A DNA stretch of 64,000 nucleotides, from positions 94,662,500 through 94,726,499 of the forward strand of contig NC_090034.1 in assembly GCF_037176765.1 (NCBI RefSeq), written 5' to 3'. The notes under the pieces were generated by a model. The model was not told the DNA's origin and searched no databases. It was given only the letters and a program-made list of their open reading frames with translations. Origin of the DNA: Anolis sagrei (Eukaryota > Chordata > Lepidosauria > Squamata > Anolidae). Below are positions 11,001-20,802 of this stretch, one piece after another. The translations under genes were made by a program, and so were the position numbers. Position 1 is the stretch's first letter. Every line of letters begins with the position of its first letter.

Positions 11001-14000
11001 AACTCCCAAACTCAAGGTCAATGCCCACCAAACACTTCTAGTGTTTTCTGTTGGTCATAGGAGCCCTGTGTGCCACGTTTGGTTCAATTCCATCATTGGT
11101 GTAGTTCAGATTCTAGGTTAACTATAAATCCCAGCAACTACAACTCCCAAATGACAAAATAATTTTTTTTAGTGATGGTCACTCCTTGGGTTAGTAGGTG
11201 TCTTGAGGCCAAATTTGGTGGCAATTTGTCCAGTTGTTTTTGAATTTTGTAATTCCCACAAATGAACCTCACATTTTTATTTATATAGATTGCTGGTCAG
11301 TTTCAGAGAACTAGAATGGGATGGGATGCTGTTGTTGCCCCATCTTCCAATGCAGTAACACAGCCAACATATCAGAAATTAAATCATTTTGCAAGACTTC
11401 AAGAACCAAAATAAAATGTGCAGTCTAGAAGATCCAAAATGGAAGCTGTGATCTCATGAAACCCCCAAATGCTTGAATGGACAGCTCAAATCAGCCCAAA
11501 ATCTGGACCAATCCAGGGACAATATTCCACTATCAGGGACTTATTAACACTTCATATTTATAGCTCTATAATTCCACTTTATCTGCCATGAATCATCTTA
11601 TGGAATTTTGTGGTCTGGTTCAGTGAGATTTCTAAATGCTCCTTCTTAATTTGCCAAATCCCAGGATTCTATAGGTTAGAACCATGGCAAATAAAATGAG
11701 ATCACATCATTACAATTTGGTGGTGTTTATAGGTTGAACTTCTTCTTGAGTAAGAGATGATGGGGAGGCTTAAAAAATTGCTGCACTTACGTGTCACTTT
11801 TCCACTGTTGCAAAGATCCTTGCGGCAACACATGGAAGCTTTCCGTCTGCGCTGCGAAGGGAGGGTGAAGCTCATGGGAGATGGAAGACAATGCTTCAGT
11901 TTGGTACAGCCCTTATATGTTGCCAACCATTTGTCATGTCCTGAGAGTTTATCATGCAGGGGGGGAAACATATCATCATTCTCTGATTTCTGGATGAGAT
12001 GGTTTGTATAGATACATTTCAATCTGATTTCTAGCTATAGTGGACAACCTTGGTGGACAGCCTGGACTGGAAAGTATATATAGGGAATATGCATCTGCAC
12101 CTCACTACCTCTGAGGATGCTTGCCATAGATGCAGGCGAAATGTCAGGAGAGAATGCCTCTAGAACATGGCCATATAGCCCAAAGAAATCTACAACAGCC
12201 CTATGCACCTGTTGTTTCTGCTAGCTGTCTCAGGTTAGATCTACACAGCCATGTAATCCATTTTCTAAATCCAGGTTATCTGCTTTGAACTGGATTATAT
12301 GAGTCTACACCACCATATAATACATCCCAAAGCAGGTAATATGGATTCAGAAACTGGATTATGTGGCAGTGTAGATGGGGCCTCAGTCTTTTGATATGAT
12401 CAACCATGTTGTCCTTCTCAGCCACTTTCCTGGAATGAGACTGAGGCCCCTTCCACACAGCTGAATAAAATCCCACATTATCTGCCTTGAACTGGAATAT
12501 ATGGCAGTGTGGACTCAGATATCCCAGTTCAAAGCAGATATTGTGGGATTTTCTGCCTTGATATCCTTGGTTATATAGCTGTTTGGAAGGGCCGAGGGAC
12601 CTTGCAGTAGCTTGAGTTTTTCACCCCAACTGGAGTCAATGCATTGGTTCCATGGAACTACCATATAGGTTGAGTATGAATCCAAGTGCCTATGTATCCA
12701 GTAGCTCTACTTTATCTGGAACCAACAATTGGATTTCAGCCTGAGGGCAATACCATCAGGAAAAGAAGAAAAACAAATTACAAAGGAAAACATTACTGTT
12801 ATGCATGATAGAACTCTCTGCTCTGAGGACAGCAAAGTCACCTACCAATCGTGGTCTCCACAGAGAGGGTAATGCAGGCATTTTCAGATGGTTTGCAGAC
12901 GTGCGCTACACCAGTGCATGTTTCGGTGCCGCTACTGCAGTATTCACACTGCAAGCAAACTCCTGGGAGAAGAAAATGACATAAAAATCCAGAAGCAGCT
13001 CAGAATAGCAGTTATTACATACAGTGGTTTTTCTGCTTCAAGTTAAAGTCAATATATCAAAGTTTATCGTTCTCATACTCTGGGAGATCAGGGTTCAAAT
13101 CTCTGCTCAGCTATGAAAACCCATTGGGGAACCTTGTGAAGATCACATACTTCCAGCCTTGGATGAAACCCACCACTAACAAACCTTCACTAGGATAAAT
13201 TCAGGCCTGAAGGCAATAAAACAATCATAAGTAGAAGAACTGCATCTATAGAAAGCCCTTTGCCTGATTTTGGGGGGAACAGAGGTCAGAGGAGATGGTG
13301 CAAGAAGTTCCTGCATAGACTCTCTTTCCATCGTCTCAACTGTGTGAACATAAATCTAGGTCCAATCTAGAATATATCTCAGGGTCCTTCTACACAGCCA
13401 TATAACCCAGAATATCAAAGCAGGGAATCCCATAATATCTGTTTTGAACTGGAATATATGACAGTGTGGACTCAGATATCCCAATTCAAAGCAGATATTG
13501 TGGGATTTTCTTGATATTCTGGGTTATATGGCTGTGTGGAAAATTCTGTTTTTTCCGCAGAATTTGTTTCTGGGGAAAATACAGAATAATCAACCAATGG
13601 GGATATTGTACAACTTTCTTACCATACCTGTGCATCATATCATGTGCTGAAGGAATTATTTTGCACAAAATTTGCACAAAACTTGTGCACAGGGCATTTT
13701 TTTCCATGATTACAGTATTGTAAACCTAACATACAACACCATAATTACACGTTTCTGATCATTTCACCATCACGGCAACTAAAAATGTTCCAAACCTACC
13801 TCTGAAGCAATGTAGCATCTCCAAAAGAAAGATTTCCAAGATGTTGAATAATTTGTTAGTGCCTGATGATGCATCCGTCCCTTTGTCATTGCAATAGGCA
13901 ATGATGACTTGATGTGCCCCACTATCAGAAGACAGCAGGATTCATATTCACTAGGCTTGGGCGATCAAGGAAAAATTTGGTTCTAAACTCGTTTCGTTTC

Positions 14001-15180
14001 TAGAGAGCACTGGCGTTTCGTTTTTGTTTGTTTTTTGGACTTCCGAAATTTCCAATTTCAAAATGTTGAAATTTACGAAATTTCGTTAATTACGAATCAA
14101 TTCGTTAATGAGGTGGGCATGGCCTCGCCCGGCTCCTCCTGAAGGCCATGCCCACTTCATCCCCCAGCCATCCATTGCCCTTTGCAGGCAGCCAGGGCAG
14201 GGGAACTGTAAGATTTCAAAAGTAATCTTACAGTTCCCCTGCCCTGGCTGCCTGCAATATCGCTTCTAATTATTAAAAAATAACTAATAAATAACGAGTA
14301 ACAAAAATAATGATCAGGATCGCCCAAGCCTAATATTCACTCACAACCCCACTCTCCAGCAACTTGTTAAGAATAATGTATGGCTTTGAAGATAGTTTAT
14401 TGAAGGGAGTGGGAGAATAACTGCAAGTGATATATTTATGCAGCCTGTGTATTTTTCTACAAAGAATAATGTCTTTGCAACATTTCAGGACATTCAGAGA
14501 ATACTGCAGAGGAATGTTTACTTTCTCCTGCAGCAAGGAGAATAGTACCAGAATTATTTGAACCCCCCCTCCCCAAATCCACTCATGTAAGAACGAAATA
14601 ATCATGTTTCTTCTCTACTAGGCCCATGTACACATATGCTCATTCATTCACCAATCTCGTTACTTGAGAAATGGAGAAGCACAGGATTGAATCACCCTCT
14701 CATCCCACCCTAAGATTTAAAGAAATCAGGACTAAGAAAACAAACAAACAAGGAGGACACTTAGGTTTTGAGAATAGCTATGTAGGCACGTGTGCATGCA
14801 TATTCTTACTTCAAACATATGGCTTTAAATTCAATGCTACCCCAAATGGTAGTTGTATCTCTTTTGCTTTTCTTGATACATTATAGTATCTATATTGTGG
14901 CCATATTATGCTCCGTATTTTGTGCTGTTATTTTATCGGTTACCATTGAAGACAGTAAGGGCTAAGTCATTTACCATAGTATATTATATGCACAGTGCTC
15001 TCTGATTCCCAACCTTTGGTCCTCCAGGTGTTTTGGACTTCAACTCCCAGAAATCCCAGCCAGTTTACCAGCTGTTAGGAAGTTTTTGGGTCTTTACTAC
15101 AGTGTGGTCCTAACAGAGTAATACTCTATGAACTTACCTGTAACAAGCAGGATGGAGAAGACATAGATGGTAAGAAACAT
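7876..15180 (-). CDS. Gene 1: secreted PLI-gamma-like protein with two LU (Ly6/uPAR) domains, 5 coding exons, complete
   Basis: Coding exons (minus): 15138-15180, 12846-12962, 11791-11940, 9493-9633, 7876-8033; they sum to 609 bp, 202 aa plus stop. All introns are GT-AG and phase 1. Residues 1-17 or so are a hydrophobic signal peptide (MFLTIYVFSILLVTG). LU1 (about 19-64) has the full ten cysteines, starting LQCEYC and ending CCRKDLCN. LU2 (about 73-150) starts GLKCPGC and ends in the shortened three-cysteine form (KRGCGTKNAC, then one Cys) that PLI-gamma proteins show. There is no hydrophobic tail, so the product should be secreted. Known of the family: squamate PLI-gamma are serum proteins that bind and block phospholipase A2. 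That this one does so is inference; PINLYP-like or another secreted two-LU protein is the alternative. It is the leftmost of four tandem paralogues. Confidence 0.85.
8195..8665 (+). mobile_element. CR1 LINE 3' end in intron 4 of gene 1 or its 5' side
   Basis: Encodes [19 protein letters not shown] and ends CTTCCAACTCTATGATTTTATG, the CR1 3' end. It starts about 160 bp beyond the exon 5 acceptor, inside intron 4. Confidence 0.85.
8870..8938. repeat. (GAA)n purine tract
   Basis: A run of GAA/GGA triplets followed at once by an L2-like tail. Confidence 0.9.
8939..9400 (-). mobile_element. Two L2-like 3' ends (minus) and AT-rich sequence
   Basis: CTTTATACCCCACCACC... at 8939-9000 and TTTATATGCCGCCCTTCTC at 9027-9085 are reversed L2-like tails; 9090-9400 is AT-rich with TAG and TAAAA runs. 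Confidence 0.5.
9493..9633 (-). CDS. Gene 1 exon 4 (first half of LU2)
   Basis: 141 bp between acceptor CAG at 9636-9634 and donor GTAAGA at 9492. It encodes PNGLKCPGCF and CIYYDVSV with five cysteines. The PNGL-C-x2-C opening of the second LU domain is typical of PLI-gamma proteins and is shared with genes 2 and 4. Confidence 0.88.
9700..10088. other. Intron 3 of gene 1, no feature recognised
   Basis: Unique-looking intron sequence left of the Helitron. Confidence 0.4.
10089..11289 (-). mobile_element. Non-autonomous Helitron in intron 3 of gene 1
   Basis: On the minus strand it starts A then TCTATATAAATAAAAATG at 11289 and ends GGGGATGGCTAG at 10089 followed by T, the A/T insertion and TC...CTAG ends of Helitrons. 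The interior carries the TTGGTCCAGA/GGGAGTTGTAGTT module. A hAT MITE (10365-10685) interrupts it. No Rep/helicase frame. Confidence 0.7.
10365..10685. mobile_element. hAT MITE (CAGGCCCGTAGCC family) inside the Helitron
   Basis: Ends CAGGCCCGTAGCCAGG and CCGGCTACATGCCTG; perfect 8-bp duplication TCTGTCAG (10357-10364 and 10686-10693). Rich in G runs. Confidence 0.8.
11290..11790. other. Intron sequence, no feature recognised
   Basis: Remainder of intron 3 of gene 1, without recognised repeats. Confidence 0.4.
11791..11940 (-). CDS. Gene 1 exon 3 (second half of LU1)
   Basis: 150 bp between acceptor CAG at 11943-11941 and donor GTAAGT at 11790. It encodes YKGC, a second cysteine, then the LU signature CCRKDLCN. 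A basic RRRK stretch precedes the CC pair. Confidence 0.87.
12107..12205. repeat. Fragment of the palindromic repeat seen at 4290-4990
   Basis: CTTGCCATAGATGCAGGCGA and ACATGGCCATATAGCCC match the right half of that repeat. Confidence 0.55.
12233..12388. mobile_element. Palindromic MITE (CACAGCCATATAA family)
   Basis: Arms read CTACACAGCCATGTAATCC and, reversed, at the right end (CAGTGTAGATGGGGCC). Many copies in the window. Confidence 0.6.
12443..12595. mobile_element. Palindromic MITE (CACAGCCATATAA family)
   Basis: GGCCCCTTCCACACAGCTG at the left is answered by AGCTGTTTGGAAGGGCC at the right; the middle repeats GAACTGGAATATATGGC. Confidence 0.65.
12846..12962 (-). CDS. Gene 1 exon 2 (first half of LU1)
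   Basis: 117 bp. The acceptor is a pyrimidine tract ending in CAG at 12965-12963; the donor GTAGGT starts at 12845. It encodes six cysteines: the last residue of the signal region and five LU cysteines, beginning GVCLQCEYC and running to NACITL. Confidence 0.87.
13381..13541. mobile_element. Palindromic MITE (CACAGCCATATAA family)
   Basis: CACAGCCATATAACCCAGAA on the left, its complement TTCTGGGTTATATGGCTGTG on the right. Confidence 0.7.
13952..14332. mobile_element. hAT MITE (TAGGCTTGGG family) in intron 1 of gene 1
   Basis: Ends TAGGCTTGGGCGATC and GATCGCCCAAGCCTA; perfect 8-bp duplication ATATTCAC on both sides. The interior holds two hairpins, one with arms AATCTTACAGTTCCCCTGCC. Confidence 0.85.
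14341..15000. other. Intron 1 of gene 1, no feature recognised
   Basis: Unique-looking intron sequence. Confidence 0.4.
15008..15088. mobile_element. Half copy of a palindromic hAT MITE
   Basis: Left arm only (CCTCCAGGTGTTTTGGACTT), about 50 bp from the gene 1 exon 1 donor. Full copies are at 31567, 38116, 45463 and 56364. Confidence 0.6.
15138..15180 (-). CDS. Gene 1 exon 1 (start codon and signal peptide)
   Basis: ATG at 15180-15178 opens MFLTIYVFSILLVTG. The exon closes ACA-G before the donor GTAAGTTC at 15137, leaving phase 1. It is 43 bp long, the same as exon 1 of gene 2, and lies about 100 bp downstream of a TATA-like box. Confidence 0.85.
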
Positions 15181-15278
15181 CTGAACCTTTTTCTGAACAC
15201 ACACAAAAAGAAAGAAGTGAATACCGGAGTGTTGCGTCCAGTTGCGTAAAGGGTGATGAGTTTAGTGTAGATGGTTGG

Positions 15279-15285
15279 ATTTATA
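15279..15285 (-). promoter_or_regulatory. TATA-like box of gene 1
   Basis: The minus strand reads TATAAAT about 100 bp upstream of the gene 1 ATG. Transcription starting some 30 bp downstream would give a 5' UTR of roughly 75 bases inside exon 1. This is a motif and spacing argument only. Confidence 0.5.
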
Positions 15286-15565
15286 GTTTCAGACCTGGAA
15301 AGGTGGGGCAAGAAAGAAGGATGGGGGCATGGAACAGTTCCTGGTCCGTTCGTCTCCAGAGAGGATAAATCACAGAGTTAAATCGGCACCTGTTCCAGGC
15401 TTAGTGACCATTGCGACACGTTAAGACAAATGAATGGACCTACAGCTAGCTCCCTTTGGGACTAAGGCCAACAGGACAGACTTTGAGTGGATGAGTGGTT
15501 CAACTCTTCTGTATTGAAAGGGCAAAAGGAATAAAACACTATGTTTGCAGTGCAATCCTATAGAC

Positions 15566-16097
15566 CAGTGGTTCTCAACCTGTGGGCGGCAGCCCAGAAA
15601 TGGGCCGCAAGAACAAAAATCTGGTCCGCGAACCTCCTTCCTCTTCATTTTATTTCCACTTCAGTCCACAGAGTTAACCGGCCCCACCCCTTTTGGTACC
15701 AATGTTACAGAGTGGTCACTGATGAAAGTGGTCCCCATTCAAGTGCTCTCTGGTCAAAGTGGTCCCCGGTCAAAGTGGGCCCTGGTCAAAGTGGTCCTCT
15801 TTGACCACTGGGCCTTGGTCAAACTGGGCCCTGGTCAAGTGGGCCCTGGTCAAAGTGGGTGCAGGTCAAAGTGGGTGCAGGTCAAAGTGGACCTTGGTCA
15901 AACTGGGCCCTGGTCAAAGTGGCCCTCTTTGACCAGTGGGCCCTGATCAAAGTGGGCCCTGGTCAAAGTTGTCCCTGGTTAAAGTGGTCCCTGGTCAAAG
16001 TGGTCCTCTTTGACCAGTGGGCCCTGGTCAAAGTGGACCCTGGTCAAGTGGGCCCTGGTCAAAGTGCACCCTGGTCATAATAGGTTGGGAACCACTA
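15566..16097. mobile_element. hAT MITE carrying a minisatellite, just upstream of gene 1
   Basis: Ends CAGTGGTTCTCAACC and GGTTGGGAACCACTA; perfect 8-bp duplication CTATAGAC (15558-15565 and 16098-16105). From about 15710 to 16080 it is an array of 14-20 bp units around CCCTGGTCAAAGTGG. A related fragment lies at 27915-28005. Confidence 0.8.
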
Positions 16098-16099
16098 CT

Positions 16100-16750
16100 A
16101 TAGACATTTATCTCAGCGTAAGTCCTGAATTCAGAGGAACTTACTAGGACATATAGGCAATATAAAAAAATGCATAAGTTATTCCATCCTTAACATTCCA
16201 TCCTAAGGAAGGTGATGTTAACATGTCAAAACTCCATGTCAAAAATGATCAGTTAACACAAGTTAATAAGGAGAGGACAAAATCTTCCCTATTAATTTAG
16301 AACATACTGATAGAAATCTGACATTGTGCTTGTACTGGGTAAATATACACTTAGCATGATGGGTTGCACTACACCACCCTTCTACTGAATGTAGAGATTG
16401 TGTAGCCAATTGTATATCAGCCAACATTCCTTCTTATTGTCCCACTGTGCAATGGAGAAGGCGCTGATGAATAGCACAGCCAGGTGCATAAGGAAACTTA
16501 TGCATATGTCTGACACCAACAAGATTCTTACCTGTCACATGAATATTGTTGGCTTGCCAAAAGGAACAATTGCTCCCAAGGACTGCTTTGTAGTGGTGCA
16601 ATTAGGGCAGGACTTTGGGGCAAATAGCCAAACACCACACATGAGAATGGGCAGGAGAGGGCCAAATTGCATTTGCGTTGGTTTGTCATGTTTTCAAGTA
16701 AATAAAAATTTCCTACACAAATACACTTTCTCTCTCTTGCATGATACACT
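16100..16750. other. Intergenic, no feature recognised
   Basis: Short frames on both strands (118 aa at 16398, 73 aa at 16528 minus) do not resemble LU exons or a known protein. Confidence 0.4.
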
Positions 16751-16754
16751 CTAA

Positions 16755-17285
16755 ATGAGGCATGGACAAACTTTGGCCCTCCAGCATTTCAATACATAGG
16801 CAAACATTCAATGCATTTAGCATTATATACAATGAGATAAACAAACGCAAACAAAGGCAGGGGTTTCTCCTTGCATTTTCTGCTTCTGGAGGTGGTGCTC
16901 ATCTCTGGCTCTGGGGAGGTGCCTTCCTCCATTTTCAAACCAAAGAGCCTGCATTGTCACCTCTTGGTTGTATGGCCAGCAAGATTGCTTGGAGCATCCC
17001 TTTGCCTTTTCCCACTGAAGTATTTATCTATTCACGTTTGCATGTTTTCCTTTTTTTTTTACAACACAATGTTGTTTTTTTATGCTACCTTTCTTCCAAT
17101 CTATAATCCAAGGCACAAAACCGGATAGTTAAAAGGATAACCAGATAACATTTGCATGTTTTCGAAATGCTAGGTTGGCAGGAGCTGGAGTTGACAGACA
17201 GGAGCTCATCCTGTCTTGCAGATTTGAACTGCCAATCATCAGGTCAGCAGTTCAGCAGCACAAGGGTTTAACCCATTGTGTCACC
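16755..17285 (-). mobile_element. Composite of L2-like tail and type A SINE, minus strand
   Basis: Ends with the reversed SINE head (CAGCACAAGGGTTTAACCCA); the middle resembles the interior of 20835-21220. Confidence 0.5.
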
Positions 17286-17324
17286 TTGATGGACTAGGAT
17301 TCTGAGGGACTGGGGTTCATATAG

Positions 17325-17900
17325 AATCATAGAATCATAGAATCAAAGAGTTGGAAGAGACCTCATGGGCCATCCAGTCCAACCCCCTGCCAAGAAGCAG
17401 GAATATTGCATTCAAATCACCCCTGACAGATGGCCATCCAGCCTCTGTTTAAAAGCTTCCAAAGAAGGAGCCTCCACCACACTCTGGGGCAGAGAGTTCC
17501 ACTGCTGAACGGCTCTCACAGTCAGGAAGTTCTTCCTCATGTTCAGATGGAATCTCCTCTCTTGTAGTTTGAAGCCATTGTTCCGCGTCCTAGTCTCCAG
17601 GGAAGCAGAAAACAAGCTTGCTCCCTCCTCCCTGTGGCTTTCTCTCACATATTTATACATGGCTATCATATCCCCACTCTGCCTTCTCTTCTTCAGGCTA
17701 AACATGCCCAGCTCCTTAAGCCGCTCCTCATAGGGCTTGTTCTCCAGACCTTTTATCATTTTAGTCGCTCTCCTCTGGACACATTCCAGCTTGTCAATAT
17801 CTCTCTTGAATTGTGGTGCCCAGAATTGGACACAATATTCCAGGTGTGGTCTAACCAAAGCAGGAATATTGTGTCCAATTCTGGGCACCACAATTCAAGA
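17325..17900 (-). mobile_element. CR1 LINE 3' end with a well-kept ORF2 C-terminus
   Basis: A 159-aa open frame (17891-17412) reads [20 protein letters not shown] and MFSLKKRR, the CR1 ORF2 C-terminus. The length of the frame suggests a fairly young copy. Confidence 0.9.
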
Positions 17901-17907
17901 GAGATAT

Positions 17908-18075
17908 CATTGTATTGTCAAAGGCTTTCATGGCCGGAATCACTGGGTTGTTGTAGGTTGTGACCTCACAACCTCTCAGGATGCCTGCCATAGATGCAGG
18001 TGAAACATCAGGAGAGAATACTTCTAGAACATGGCCATACAGTCCAAAAAACCTACAACAAGCCAGTTCATATCA
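17908..18075. repeat. Copy of the palindromic repeat seen at 4290-4990
   Basis: AGGCTTTCATGGCCGGAATC at the left and GATGCAGGTGAAACATCAGG further on. Confidence 0.55.
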
Positions 18076-18079
18076 TTCA

Positions 18080-18675
18080 GCCACAGAAAACTGGTGGCTG
18101 ACCTTTGGAAATCATAGGGATTCAATGACAAATCCCCTCTGATCAAATCTTCTAAAAAATACCTATGATAGGATGACCATAAGTTGATAATAACTTGAAA
18201 GCCTATAAAGTGAAGCTGACAATAATGGACTGTTCCAAAAAGTGGACAAAAGTGGTGTTTTTCTTCCCCACAGAAGCACAGAGCTTAGAAATGTTGGAAG
18301 GCTTGAACTACAGTTTTCACAATCCTGCAGCTAGTATGATCAGAAGGTAATTTTGGGAGATACAGTCCAAAAAAGTAACTTTCCAATATTCTGGACAGCG
18401 CATGTTGCCAGAATTCTGAAGATTGCATGTTAACCGGAAAAAGGGAACATACAATGACTTAGAAACACCCCAAAAGTATTAAAGTAAAGTCTCTTTATAT
18501 GACATGATTCAGTCATTCACAAAGAAAAGTGCTCAAATTATCTTCTCTCATAAAACGGCGAAAATGAAAAACACTTAATAAGAATGATATCTGATACAAT
18601 GCATATACATATTTTAAAACTCTCGAGGAATGCTCCTGCAAATGTTCAATTCAGCCAGCTTCGATTGTTGAAAAA
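18080..18675. other. 3' flank of gene 2, no feature recognised
   Basis: Likely 3' UTR and downstream sequence of gene 2; no canonical AATAAA seen on the minus strand near the stop. Confidence 0.4.
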
Positions 18676-18679
18676 CAAA

Positions 18680-18825
18680 TCATGTGAATCCTCTTGCAGG
18701 TAGAGTACACTGAGCAGTTTTCATCATCTCTACAAACAGTCCAGGGATACCCCCAATATAGGGTTTGTTCAAACAGGCGAACTTGGTCCCACAGCCACGT
18801 TTAGCAAAAGTGTACACCTGGTCAC
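18680..18825 (-). CDS. Gene 2 exon 5 (end of LU2, stop codon)
   Basis: Acceptor CTAG ending at 18826; TGA stop at 18682-18680. It encodes [11 protein letters not shown] and [12 protein letters not shown]. It ends five codons earlier than the gene 1 tail would. Confidence 0.86.
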
Positions 18826-20771
18826 CTAGGACAAAGAAGAGGGAGAAGTCAGCCTTTGTGAACATATCACCGTTATTAATTTCATAGAATCACTCAGTCT
18901 AGATTCGGAAGGAATTACCAGGGCCATCTAGTCAAGTCCCTGCCATGCAGGAATGCACCACTAAAGCACTCATGAAAAATATGATCCAGCCTCTGTTTTA
19001 GGACCTCCAAAGATGGAGAGTCAGTCCACCACCATATGAAGCAATCCATTCCACTATCAAATAGCTCTTACAATAAAAAAATCCATCTAATATTTAAGTT
19101 GGAACTCTTGTTTTGTAATTTGAATCTACTGGACCTTGTTCTAATTTCAGGAACAGCAGAAAACAAGCTTGCTCCATCTGCTATATGGCATTACTTCAGA
19201 TATTTAAAGATGGCTATCATGACACCTCTCTGGCTTCTTTTCCCCAAACTAAGCATATCTAGTCCCTAAGTTATTAAGTTACTGAGCCCCCGGTGGCACA
19301 ATGGGTTAAAGTGCTGAGCTGCTGAACTTGCTGACCAAAAGGTCGCAGGTTCAAATCTGGGGAGCAGCGTGAGCTCCCGCTGTTAGCCCCGCTCCGGCGG
19401 GAAGGTAATAGCGCTCCATGAAGTCATGCTGGCCACATGATCTTGGAGGTGTCTATGGACAACGCTGGCTCTTCAGCTTATAAATGGAGATGAGCACCAA
19501 CCCCCAGAGTCGGACACAACTGGACTTAATGTCAGGGGAAAACCTTTGCCTTTTACCTTAAGTTATTTCTATACCTTTTATTCAAACTCAGAAGTGGAGT
19601 GGCAAATCAAAAGACAACCTGGCAAAATGGCACTACCTAAAAGAACCCCACACCTTGTGTGACTGTGGAGCAGGACAAACAATTCCACATCTGCATGCTT
19701 GTCCACTATGCCCTGCCTCATGTACAGAGGAAGAATTGTTGGCGGCTACAGGCAATGCTGTTGCTGTTGCCCATTTTCGGTCAAAAGATATTTAGCTGCT
19801 TGTGCTCCTTCTATTTTTATCAGTTTTATATGAATTTATGCAATGCTTTTGATACAAAATAAATAAATACATTTATTATCTTGGTCACCTTTCTCTGATC
19901 ATGTTCCAGCTTGTCAATATCCTTCTTCAGTTGGGCATAGTATCCTGGGAGACATCTGATCAAAGTAAGTGGGACTACTACTCCAAATCTGGATATTTTA
20001 CATTCCAGCATTTATGTAGCCAAGAACAGTATTGGCTTTTTTGGTTGCCATATTAATCTGCTGATTCTTGTTTAGCTTGAGATCCACTAAGACCCCAGAT
20101 CCTTTTCACAGGTATCACTTTCAAGCTAGGTCCCCCTTTCTGTATTTGTGCCTTAATAAGTTATTTAGATCCTGTCTTTGGATCCCATCCCTCCTACAAT
20201 GAGCTAAAAACCATGGGGATGGGTTTTTTAATTCCTACTTGATCCTTGTGTGGTAGGTAGGCCTGCAAAAAGAAGAGTGACTGGGCCAAAGTTATCCACT
20301 GAGTTTCTAGAACCCTGTTCTACTATATGCCATGCAATACTCAAAGCAAAACAAACTAACCACTATGCCAATAACTATCATTTAAGGGGTCTCATGATCA
20401 TCATCTCTCTATGGATTGGGGTGGGGAACAGCAACACCTAACACAACACATAACATCAATTATAACCCAGAAACTCATCATTATTGCAGATTCATTAGTT
20501 GTTGGTTTCATGGTTGCTTTTATAGTTGTTATAATGTTGTTTTTGTTTTGTTTTATGCTGTTGTTTATGCATTTTAATGTGTTATATTTTAACTCTGAAT
20601 GACTGGGCTTGGTCTCTTTGTAAGCCACCCCAAGTCCCTTTGGAAAGATGGAGACGGGGTATAAAAATAAAGTTGTTGTGGTTATTATTATTATTATTAT
20701 TATTAATAATAATAATAATAATAATTTAATATGCATTAAAATATACCAAGAGATCCTTTCAAATTCATAAA

Positions 20772-20802
<31 letters not shown>

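Larger units (their letters stand above)
18885..20165 (-). mobile_element. Older CR1 copy in intron 4 of gene 2, split by a SINE and a LINE
   Basis: CR1 sequence at 18885-19275 resumes at about 19875-20165 (TCATGTTCCAGCTTGTCAAT). It is more diverged than the other CR1 copies and is interrupted by the two insertions listed next. Confidence 0.75.

Noticed and set aside
15541-16080. Gly/Pro/Gln-rich frames over the minisatellite, considered as a collagen-like gene
   Set aside because: The array lies inside a hAT MITE with exact target duplication, and the frames come from the DNA repeat.
16398-16754. 118-aa plus frame and 73-aa minus frame, considered as a possible lost LU exon
   Set aside because: Cysteine spacing does not fit an LU half-domain, and no phase-1 acceptor and donor pair frames it.
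17412-17891. 159-aa minus-strand open frame
   Set aside because: CR1 LINE ORF2 C-terminus.
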